Shown: positions 42,429-49,861 of the stretch, piece after piece
Layout: each line of letters begins with the position of its first letter
How positions within the stretch are numbered: the first letter of the stretch is position 1
Source of the DNA: Magnetospirillum aberrantis SpK
Lineage (GTDB): Bacteria; Pseudomonadota; Alphaproteobacteria; Rhodospirillales; Magnetospirillaceae
DNA length: 64,000 nt
NCBI RefSeq assembly: GCF_011022235.1
Contig: NZ_JAAIYP010000036.1
Coordinates: 1-64,000 of the forward strand
Reading direction: 5' to 3'
Notes under the pieces: generated by a model
Told to the model about the DNA's origin: nothing
Database searches by the model: none
The model's input: the letters and a program-made list of their open reading frames with translations, nothing else
Program-made: the position numbers and the translations under genes

Positions 42429-44072
42429 ATGCGCATCCTCATGCTCGCCCATTCCTTCAACAGCCTGACCCAGAGATTGTGGGTCGAACTGGGCCGCGCC
42501 GGGCACGACGTCAGCCTGGAATTCGACGTCAGCGACGCGGTGACCATCGAGGCGGTGGAACTGGCCAAACCCGACGTGATCATCGCCCCCTTCCTGAAAC
42601 GCGCCATCCCCGAGACGGTATGGCGCCGTCACAAATGTCTGGTTGTCCATCCCGGCCCCCTGGGCGACCGGGGACCGGCGGCGTTGGACTGGGCGATCCT
42701 GGAAGGGCATGAGGAATGGGGCGTCACCGTGTTGCAGGCCGAAGCCGAGATGGACGCCGGACCGGTCTGGGCGCATCGCCGCTTCGCCATGCGCACCGCC
42801 ACGAAATCCAGCCTGTACCGCAACGAGGTGACCGACGCGGCGGTGGACGCGGTGTTCGAGGCGTTGCGGGTGGCCGAACCGATCCGGCCGGAACGGACGT
42901 GGTGGAAACCGGCCATGACCCAAGCGACACGCGCCATCGATTGGGACACCGACGACACCGCCGCCGTGTTGCGCAAGCTGCGGGCCAGCGACGGCACGCC
43001 GGGCGTGCGCGACGGCGGTTTCTACCTGCATGACGGTGCCGCCGCCGACGGCCTGAACGTCTGCGGCCGTCCCGGCCAATGGATCGCCCGCCAGGGCGGG
43101 CGGCTGGCGCGCGCCACCACCGATGGCGCGGTGTGGATCGGCCATGCCCGCACCGCCGAACCGGGCAGCCTGAAGCTGCCGGCCGCCACCGTGCTGGCCG
43201 ACATCGCCGCCGGCTTGCCGGAACAGCCCGGCCATCACGACATCTGGTACGACGAAAAGGACGGGGTCGGCACCTTGCACTTCCCCTTCCACAACGGCGC
43301 CATGAGCACCGAGCAGTGCCAACGCCTGCGCGAGGCTTTTCTGGCCGCGACCCAACGCCCGACCAAGGTGGTGGTGCTGGCCGGCGGCCCCGATTTCTGG
43401 TGCAACGGCATCCATCTCGGCACCATCGAGGCCGCCGACAGCCCGGCCGACGAATCATGGCGCAACATCAACGCCATGAACGATCTGTGCGAGGCCATCA
43501 TCACCTGTTCCAGCCACCTGACGGTGGCGGCCATGGCCGGCAACGCCGGTGCCGGCGGCGTGTTCATGGCGCTGGCCGCCGACATGGTGCTGGCGCGGAC
43601 CGGCGTGGTGCTGAACCCCCATTACAAGGGCATGGGCAACCTGTACGGTTCGGAATACTGGACCTATCTGTTGCCCAAACGCTGCGGCACCGCCGCCGCC
43701 CAGGCGCTGACCCTGGCACGTCTGCCCATCGGCACCGAGGAAGCCCGCGACTGGGGGTTGATCGATGCCGCGTTCGGAGCAAGCGTGGCGGAATTCCGTG
43801 CCGGCGTCGAAGCCTTCGCCGCCGACCTTGCGGCCAAGCCGGATATCGGGAACCACCTTGCCGGCAAGCGGCTGACCCGTCTGGCCGACGAGGCGGAAAA
43901 GTCCCTTGCCGCCTATCGCGCCGAGGAACTGGAGCACATGAAGCTGAATTTCTATGGCTTCGATCCCAGCTACCATGTGGCGCGCTGGAATTTCATCCGC
44001 CGGGTGCCGAAATCACGCACGCCGCTTTATCTGGCGCGTCACCGCAACAAGGCTCAGACCACATCCCGGTGA
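42429..44072 (+). CDS. hypX: Hydrogenase maturation factor HypX (HoxX)
   Basis: A protein of 547 residues. The N-terminal half resembles formyl-tetrahydrofolate transferases (HPGPLGDRGPAALDWAIL). The C-terminal half is crotonase-like (FPFHNGAMSTEQCQRLREAF, AMAGNAGAGGVFMALAADMVLA). HypX transfers formyl groups to CoA and releases CO, supplying the CO ligand of the iron under aerobic conditions. Its presence suggests that the hydrogenase is also made in the presence of oxygen. The stop codon lies inside the first hairpin of the repeat at 44067-44198. Confidence 0.93.
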   Translation: MRILMLAHSFNSLTQRLWVELGRAGHDVSLEFDVSDAVTIEAVELAKPDVIIAPFLKRAIPETVWRRHKCLVVHPGPLGDRGPAALDWAILEGHEEWGVTVLQAEAEMDAGPVWAHRRFAMRTATKSSLYRNEVTDAAVDAVFEALRVAEPIRPERTWWKPAMTQATRAIDWDTDDTAAVLRKLRASDGTPGVRDGGFYLHDGAAADGLNVCGRPGQWIARQGGRLARATTDGAVWIGHARTAEPGSLKLPAATVLADIAAGLPEQPGHHDIWYDEKDGVGTLHFPFHNGAMSTEQCQRLREAFLAATQRPTKVVVLAGGPDFWCNGIHLGTIEAADSPADESWRNINAMNDLCEAIITCSSHLTVAAMAGNAGAGGVFMALAADMVLARTGVVLNPHYKGMGNLYGSEYWTYLLPKRCGTAAAQALTLARLPIGTEEARDWGLIDAAFGASVAEFRAGVEAFAADLAAKPDIGNHLAGKRLTRLADEAEKSLAAYRAEELEHMKLNFYGFDPSYHVARWNFIRRVPKSRTPLYLARHRNKAQTTSR

Positions 44073-44198
44073 TCGGAACCGATCACCGAAGCCCTCAGCG
44101 GCGGGCGGGTTTCTCCGAAACCCTTGCCCTCCGCGCCATAAGGCGCGCGGTTCCTTGAGCCTAGCCAAATCCCGACGAGTTCACTCATCGGGATTTGG
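44067..44198. repeat. Composite multi-hairpin element, right copy
   Basis: Four hairpins in 132 bases: CGGTGATCGG/CCGATCACCG (44067-44088, overlapping the hypX stop), GGGTTTC/GAAACCC (44107-44123), CGCGCC/GGCGCG (44132-44147), and a 15-bp near-perfect stem starting CCAAATCCCGA (44165-44198, loop TTCA, one mismatch). The core shares AAGCCC, AGCGGCGG, TTGAGCCT and CTAG with the element at 1-128. It may terminate the hyp transcript. Confidence 0.72.
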
Positions 44199-44200
44199 TA

Positions 44201-44530
44201 TCAATAATAAATCCGCCCGAACGGTCCCAGCATGGTGGGAAAGTCGATGCGCACCTCGCCGCTTTCGGTGTGGGTGACGACGCTGGCCTGACCCAGCCGG
44301 GCCAGTTTGCGCTGATAGGCCAGGGCGGATGAATAATTGGGGAAAACCTGATACCCGCCGGGATTCACCCGCCCGTCCTCGGACACCAGGTTCAAGGTGT
44401 GATGCTCGAAGTCGATCCGGCGCCGCACCAGCGGCACCGCCGCACGCGGTATATCGTGCCGCCACCGAAGCGCTATCGCCACGCTGGCCGCCACGATGAC
44501 AGCATAGGCAAGAAGCGTGAAATCCACCAC
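44201..44530 (-). CDS. Small membrane-anchored protein of unknown function
   Basis: A protein of 109 residues from the GTG at 44530, chosen for GGAGG six bases upstream; a TTG at 44548 has no ribosome site. One N-terminal transmembrane helix (FTLLAYAVIVAASVAIALRW) is followed by a soluble domain with YQVFPNYSSALAYQRKLARLGQASVV and a C-terminal GRIYY. The domain may bind something simple, as in SPOR-like folds (inference). It is convergent with hypX, separated by the hairpin element. Confidence 0.6.
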   Translation of the reverse strand: MVDFTLLAYAVIVAASVAIALRWRHDIPRAAVPLVRRRIDFEHHTLNLVSEDGRVNPGGYQVFPNYSSALAYQRKLARLGQASVVTHTESGEVRIDFPTMLGPFGRIYY

Positions 44531-44689
44531 CGACCGCCTCCGTTCCAAGCATGCGGGCGCTTTACATGTTTATAAAAAACCGCAAAACACCCGCCCATTG
44601 GAACAGCAGGATTCGCATGCCCCCCATCCGGGAATCGGTGGTTCAGTTACCGCATGACAGCATGAGCGGAACGCATGGCCTGTTGACCC

Positions 44690-45262
44690 CTATTCCGCCC
44701 CCGACACCTCTTCCTCGACCTTATGACGCAGGATCAGCGGCATTTGGGTCAGCATGAAGACGAAGGTGGCGGCAATGCTGCCCGGCACTTTCCACAGGAC
44801 CCAAAGGTCGTCGCTGGCGACCCGGCGCACCACTTCGTTGGTGGCGGCCATGGCCACGAAGAACAGGCAGAAATGGATCGACAGCCGTTTCCAGCCGGCG
44901 TCGTCCAACTGGAACGCCTCGCCCAGAACCGCCTTGACCGCCGGCTTGCCCAGCGCCAAACCACCGGCGATCACCACGGCGAACAGGCCATAGATGATGG
45001 TCGGCTTCAGCTTGATGAAGGTGTCGTCGTGCAGCCACAACGTCAGGCCGCCGAACACGCCGACCACCGCCGCCGTCACCAGCGGCATCAGGGCCAGCTT
45101 GCGGGCCAGGACCAGGGACAGGATCAGAACCACCGCCGTCGCCGCCATCAACGCCGCCGTCGCCGGCAGCATGCCCCATTTCCAATACGCCGCCAGGAAC
45201 ACCGCCAATGGGCCGAAGTCGACGGTAGGCTTGAGCCAAGCCGGCGGTTGCGTGGAGCGCAT
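44690..45262 (-). CDS. yciB: Intracellular septation protein A (YciB/IspZ)
   Basis: A protein of 190 residues with about five transmembrane helices. Family patterns: VDFGPLAVFLAAYWKWGMLPATA, FIKLKPTIIYGLFAVVI, WKRLSIHFCLFFVAMAATNEVVRR. YciB is an inner-membrane protein linked to cell-envelope synthesis and septation. The start is the ATG at 45262; an upstream ATG at 45310 lacks support. Confidence 0.9.
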   Translation of the reverse strand: MRSTQPPAWLKPTVDFGPLAVFLAAYWKWGMLPATAALMAATAVVLILSLVLARKLALMPLVTAAVVGVFGGLTLWLHDDTFIKLKPTIIYGLFAVVIAGGLALGKPAVKAVLGEAFQLDDAGWKRLSIHFCLFFVAMAATNEVVRRVASDDLWVLWKVPGSIAATFVFMLTQMPLILRHKVEEEVSGAE

Positions 45263-45451
45263 GCAGTCTTCATCCTGAAAGTGGCGGTTCGAACCCTGGT
45301 GAAGTAGCATTCCCCCCGCCCCTCTTCAAGACCGGGACGCCGTCCGGTTACCAAGCGTTACACTTTGCCGGGCTCCGCGACATCGGCGGGTTACATACCC
45401 GTCCGAAAATGATCCACGAGATCCAATGCTGACCGATAACCTGGGGACATC

Positions 45452-46792
45452 ATGCGAACCATAAAATACTCGCTCTGGGGGCTTTTCGTCGTCCTGAGCG
45501 GATTGTGGCTGTTGGCCGAACCGTCGGCGTTTAACGCCAAGGGCTTTTTCGCCGTGCGCAACACCATGGTGCAATATAGCGGCTTGATCGCCATGGGGTG
45601 CATGAGCGTCGCCATGATCCTGGCGCTCAGGCCGCGTTGGCCGGAGAAGTGGTTCGGCGGCCTGGACAAGATGTATCGGCTGCACAAATGGCTGGGCATC
45701 GCCGGCCTGTGCTTCGGCGTCATCCACTGGCTGTGGGCCAAGGGGCCGAAATGGGCGGTGGGCTGGGGCCTTTTGGAACGGCCGCAGCGCGGTCCGCGCC
45801 CGATGCTCGACAACGCGGTCGAGGCGGCGTTCTCCTCGCTGCGCGGGGTGGCGGAAGGGATCGGCGAGTGGGCGTTCTATGCCGCAGCCCTGTTGATCGT
45901 CCTCGCGCTTGTGAAACGCTTTCCCTATCGCGCCTTCTTCAAGACCCATCGCATCCTGGCCGTCACCTATCTGGTCCTGGCCTTCCATGCGGTGGTCCTG
46001 GTCAAGTTCAGCTATTGGACCTCGCCGCTTGGAATCGTGTTGGCCGTGTTGCTGGCCGGCGGCGTGTGGTCGGCTCTGGTGGTGTTGACCCGTCGCGTCG
46101 GCGCCGACCGCAAGGTCGCCGGCACGATCACCGCCCTGCACTATTACGCCGACGTCCGCGTGCTGGAAATCACCGTGGAAATTCCCCAGGGCTGGCCCGG
46201 TCACAAGGCGGGACAGTTCGCCTTCGCCATGTCCGACCCGTCGGAGGGGGCACACCCCTACACCATCGCCTCGGCCTGGGACGAGGACGACCGCCGCGTC
46301 ACCTTCATCGTCAAGGAACTGGGCGACCACACCCGCCGCTTGCGCCAAACCCTGGCGGTTGGACAGAAGGTGACGGTGGAAGGCCCCTATGGCTGCTTCA
46401 CGTTCGAGGACGAGTGCCCGCGTCAGATCTGGGTCGGCGGCGGCATCGGCATCACCCCGTTCATCGCCCGCCTGCAACATCTGGCCGCGACCACGGGGGC
46501 ACAATCCCCGCACATCGACCTGTTCCACACCACCACCGACTTCGACGCCGACGCCATCGCCAGATTGACCGCCGACGCCAAGGCGGCGGGGATCACCTTG
46601 CATGTCTTGGTGGATTCCCGCGACGGCCGCCTGAACGGCGACCGCATCCGCCAAGCCGTGCCGGATTGGCAAAACGCCAGCATCTGGTTCTGCGGCCCGG
46701 CCGGCTTCGGCCAAGCGCTCAAGGCCGACTTCGCCGCCCAGGGACTGGCGGTCAACACCCGCTTCCACCAGGAACTGTTCGCCATGCGGTAA
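45452..46792 (+). CDS. Ferric-reductase-like transmembrane flavocytochrome
   Basis: A protein of 446 residues. The first half has about six transmembrane helices with haem-ligand-type His (MYRLHKWLGIAGLCFGVIHWLW, FKTHRILAVTYLVLAFHAVVL). The second half is an FAD/NAD(P)-binding reductase domain (HPYTIASAWDEDDRRVTFIVKEL, VTVEGPYGCFTF, IWVGGGIGITPFIARL, IWFCGPAGFGQAL). It moves electrons from NAD(P)H across the membrane to ferric iron or oxygen. The ribosome site GGGGAC is 4 bases before the ATG. Its substrate is not deducible. Confidence 0.88.
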   Translation: MRTIKYSLWGLFVVLSGLWLLAEPSAFNAKGFFAVRNTMVQYSGLIAMGCMSVAMILALRPRWPEKWFGGLDKMYRLHKWLGIAGLCFGVIHWLWAKGPKWAVGWGLLERPQRGPRPMLDNAVEAAFSSLRGVAEGIGEWAFYAAALLIVLALVKRFPYRAFFKTHRILAVTYLVLAFHAVVLVKFSYWTSPLGIVLAVLLAGGVWSALVVLTRRVGADRKVAGTITALHYYADVRVLEITVEIPQGWPGHKAGQFAFAMSDPSEGAHPYTIASAWDEDDRRVTFIVKELGDHTRRLRQTLAVGQKVTVEGPYGCFTFEDECPRQIWVGGGIGITPFIARLQHLAATTGAQSPHIDLFHTTTDFDADAIARLTADAKAAGITLHVLVDSRDGRLNGDRIRQAVPDWQNASIWFCGPAGFGQALKADFAAQGLAVNTRFHQELFAMR

Positions 46793-46873
46793 CGCGACGG
46801 GGCGCCGGGCGTTAAATCCGACGCACGGCGCGTCGAGGCCATGTGGCCGGAGGGACGAGGTGGGCCATGGCGG

Positions 46874-47776
46874 TCAAAAATATTCCACCTCGTGCCCATA
46901 AAATTCGCCGTCGTAATTGCCGGTGATCAGCGGGGATTGCCAAGCTCTATTACGTTCCGCTTGCTTGCGCGCCGCCTTCTTGGCGGCGCGGCTGCGGCCG
47001 GATTCCCAACTCGACACGCCGATGGGGGAAAGGTTGACCTTAGCCGCCTTGACATTATTGATCCCGGCATTTCCGCCCTGATGATCCCAGGCCGGGTCCC
47101 TGGACAAGGGGCGGTAGGAATCGCGGTAGACGGTGTTGTCGGCGCCGTACAGCACGCCAGCATGCTTGGTGACGTTCTTGTTCGCCTTTTTGGCGTAGCG
47201 GACCTGGGTGGTCGGGGTGGTGTTGCCGTGCGAAACGATGACCTTGTGGATCTTCTCGTTCAGCAGGCCGGCACCATTGGGATCGGCGGTCACCTCGGCA
47301 TCGCAGACGAACAGGCCGTCGGGACTGCCGGCTTCCTTGGACTGCTTGGCGTCAACGTTGTATTCCACCTCGCACCCTTCACCGACCCAATGTTTAACGT
47401 TCTTTTCCACCTCGTGGTAATGGGCGGAATTGGCGGCGGTGGTGATGGGGAACAGATTGTTGTAGATCGCCAGACCACCCAAATCATGGTTGAGCAGATG
47501 GCCCCGCACCCAAGTGGTGTTGGTGTGGGTCTCCAAAGCCGTCATTAGTCTGTCGAAAGCGTCGGACCCGCCGGTATCCGAACCGGTCTTGGGATCGGCG
47601 GGGTCCAACTCGGCATGCATCGAGGTCGCCACCTTGCCATCCTGTTGGCCGGTGCCCCAGTCAAAGGTGAAGTCCTGAAGGTCGCCATATTGGATGACGG
47701 TCCGCATCTGCATGGGCGGGTCCGATCGCCGGAGTTGGACCGACGGCTCGGGGCGAATGGCGGCAAGCGAAGGCAT
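46874..47776 (-). CDS. Putative eCIS cargo, nuclease-like C-terminus
   Basis: A protein of 300 residues. The N-terminus ends in an Arg/Gln/Val-rich linker (PSVQLRRSDPPMQMRTVIQ) like those that follow DUF4157 domains in eCIS cargo. The C-terminal part contains WVRGHLLNHDLGGLAIYNNLF followed by an ITTAANSAHYHEVE block (residues 89-124), reminiscent of DNA/RNA non-specific endonuclease-type His-metal toxins (RGH...N). A basic C-terminus (SRAAKKAARKQAERNRAW) could contact nucleic acid. No DUF4157 domain is present. It is divergent from the DUF4157 gene. The start at 47776 has GGGGTG; a longer start at 47842 is possible. Confidence 0.6.
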   Translation of the reverse strand: MPSLAAIRPEPSVQLRRSDPPMQMRTVIQYGDLQDFTFDWGTGQQDGKVATSMHAELDPADPKTGSDTGGSDAFDRLMTALETHTNTTWVRGHLLNHDLGGLAIYNNLFPITTAANSAHYHEVEKNVKHWVGEGCEVEYNVDAKQSKEAGSPDGLFVCDAEVTADPNGAGLLNEKIHKVIVSHGNTTPTTQVRYAKKANKNVTKHAGVLYGADNTVYRDSYRPLSRDPAWDHQGGNAGINNVKAAKVNLSPIGVSSWESGRSRAAKKAARKQAERNRAWQSPLITGNYDGEFYGHEVEYF

Positions 47777-47841
47777 GTCACACCCCATTTTGTGGCACAC
47801 CATCATCATAAAATTATCTGAAATTGTCCACGCTGACGACA

Positions 47842-47870
47842 TTGACGACTAAAAATATACATATCACAAT
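47842..47870 (+). promoter_or_regulatory. Possible promoter of the DUF4157 cargo gene
   Basis: TTGACG at 47842-47847 and CACAAT at 47865-47870, spaced by 17 bases, within an AT-rich island (about 47785-47870). The start codon follows 23 bases after, with GGAGGGA before it. Confidence 0.35.
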
Positions 47871-47893
47871 GCAACCCTCACGCGGAGGGACGC

Positions 47894-49861
47894 ATGGCCT
47901 ATGCCTGGGCGGCAGCACGGCAACCGGGGCGACGGGAAGAACCGGCACATGTGCCCAATCGAACCGGCCTGCCCGATCCCCTGAAGGCGGGAACGGAATC
48001 CCTGTCGGGAATGTCGCTGGACGACGTGCGCGTCCATTACAACTCGCCCCAACCGGCCCGCTATGGCGCCCAGGCCTTCACGCGGGGCAGCGAGATCCAT
48101 GTCGGTCCGGGGGCCGAGCGCCATCTGGCGCACGAGGCCTGGCACGTTGTCCAACAAAAACAGCGCCGCGTCGCCGCCGATTCCTCGGTGCGAGGCGTGC
48201 CCCTGAATACCGACCGGCGGCTGGAAACCGAGGCCGACACCATGGGCGCCCGCGCCCTGCGGACGGCAGCGCCGGCCCAAGCCGCCGGAATGAAAGCCGT
48301 CACGACAGTGCCGGCGGTGACCCAATGCTACGGCGTCTATTCCGGCGACACGGAAGCCGAGACCTGGACCGTTTCCGACAACCGCCACATGGCCTTGCGG
48401 TCGGTGGGGGGTGAATGCCGCGAATTGTACGCCACGCCCCAATTGATCGCCGCCGCCAACCAGTCCCTGCGCCAGCGCGGATCATTCGTGCGCCTGATCC
48501 AGGGACCGCCCTGCCCTCACCCTGTGCTGGGGGCGTTGTACCGAGCCTATCCCAGTTGGGTGCCGCGCGACCAAGCCTCCAACGACGAGTTGGGCAAGGC
48601 CAAGGATTGCCGCGACATGACTGAAAAGGCGGAAAAGAACCGTCTAGCCAACAATCGGGGCGGCGAGCCCAATTTCGCCATGTGGGCGGATTGCAGCAAG
48701 GCGGCCCAGGCGGTGATCGGCGGGCGCATGGGCTATTTCCGCGACTTCAAGGTCAAAGCGGGGAAAGAGTCGCGTCCTCAGGACGAAGTCGAGAACCAAC
48801 CCAGCGCCTTCGCCCGGCATCTGGGCACGTCGCTGTTTCGCGCCGGCTTCAAAACCAAGGACAAGGCCCGCGACCTGCGCGCCCGTTATGCGAAGCTGAC
48901 GGACAAGGAACGCGAAGCGTTCGACCAGAGAATGGGCATCAACCTGCACGCCAACCCCGATGTGGGTGAGGCCTATCTGATCGCCACCGAAAGCACCATG
49001 CCGGGATACCGCCCCGATCCCGGCAACGAATGGGTCTACCATGTGGCCGGCGTGGTGATGAGCGACGGCAGCGACCGGGTGACGTTGGAGGGGTTCTCGC
49101 TGGGCGCGGACAGCGCCAACGCCGTCAGCAACAATGTCTGGAACTTCCAGATGCACGGCACCGACCCCAGCCGGCCCAAGCAGACCTTCCACGACCTGCA
49201 TCTGAACCAGCGTGGACAGCACGCCAACCGGGCCACCACCATGGTCATCCACGGTCCCGGTCCAAAGCCGGGGCGCACCGTGATGCGCCCTCCCAACCAG
49301 ACCGCCAAAGTGCAACGACCGACCTTCGGCACGAGTTCCCGACAAGGCCAAAACAGCACCCTGCGGCGCACCGTGATGCGCCCCACCACCCAGACCGCCA
49401 ACGTACAACTGCCGACCATCGGCACCAATTCCCGACAAGGCCAAAGCGGCACCCAGATACAACGACCCAGGCCAGTGGGCGAACAGCGGGTGCCCGCCTA
49501 TGTCGCCCCCGGCCTGCGGGTGCGGGGCGTCAGCGGCGCCGGCTACAATTGCGCCATTCGCGCCTTGCTGCTGGCCGGAAACGGATCGGTTGACGAAGCC
49601 GTCGTCGCCCAGGCCCGACAGACGCTGGTGTCCGAGCACTTGGCCAGCGCCCACAACATGCTGTCCCTAAGATCTCCGGCAGGCCGCCGCCTGATCCAAT
49701 ATCTGCGTCAGAACGGGCATATCGACGCCACACGCGGAATCCGGGTCTATTATTACATGGGCAACCACATCGTGCACGAGGACGTGGCGGCTGGCCCCAA
49801 CCCCATCAGCGTTTATCTGTCCTTCCGTGAGCGGCATTACTACGCGGTGGTGCCGGAATAA
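47894..49861 (+). CDS. DUF4157 (eCIS core) cargo protein with two possible cysteine-protease domains
   Basis: A protein of 655 residues. The DUF4157 domain (about 24-95) has DVRVHYNSPQPARYGAQAF and a metallopeptidase-like HEAWH (80-84). A middle domain (about 145-455) has Cys267 in WADCSKAAQ and His383 in WVYHVAGVVMSDG, a layout compatible with a papain/NlpC-like Cys-His pair. Two 31-residue repeats starting RTVMRP (461 and 492) form a linker. The C-terminal domain (about 540-655) has Cys553 in GAGYNCAIRALLL and His648 in ERHYYAVV, resembling OTU deubiquitinases. DUF4157 marks proteins loaded into eCIS. The start follows GGAGGGA. The 3' end overlaps the ATPase gene by 22 bases. Domain roles are inference. 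Confidence 0.78.
   Translation: MAYAWAAARQPGRREEPAHVPNRTGLPDPLKAGTESLSGMSLDDVRVHYNSPQPARYGAQAFTRGSEIHVGPGAERHLAHEAWHVVQQKQRRVAADSSVRGVPLNTDRRLETEADTMGARALRTAAPAQAAGMKAVTTVPAVTQCYGVYSGDTEAETWTVSDNRHMALRSVGGECRELYATPQLIAAANQSLRQRGSFVRLIQGPPCPHPVLGALYRAYPSWVPRDQASNDELGKAKDCRDMTEKAEKNRLANNRGGEPNFAMWADCSKAAQAVIGGRMGYFRDFKVKAGKESRPQDEVENQPSAFARHLGTSLFRAGFKTKDKARDLRARYAKLTDKEREAFDQRMGINLHANPDVGEAYLIATESTMPGYRPDPGNEWVYHVAGVVMSDGSDRVTLEGFSLGADSANAVSNNVWNFQMHGTDPSRPKQTFHDLHLNQRGQHANRATTMVIHGPGPKPGRTVMRPPNQTAKVQRPTFGTSSRQGQNSTLRRTVMRPTTQTANVQLPTIGTNSRQGQSGTQIQRPRPVGEQRVPAYVAPGLRVRGVSGAGYNCAIRALLLAGNGSVDEAVVAQARQTLVSEHLASAHNMLSLRSPAGRRLIQYLRQNGHIDATRGIRVYYYMGNHIVHEDVAAGPNPISVYLSFRERHYYAVVPE
49274..49459 (+). 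repeat. 93-bp tandem duplication in the DUF4157 gene
   Basis: Two in-frame copies (49274-49366 and 49367-49459) encode 31-residue units beginning RTVMRP and continuing through QTAxVQxPTxGTxSRQGQ. They form the linker between two presumed effector domains. Confidence 0.85.
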
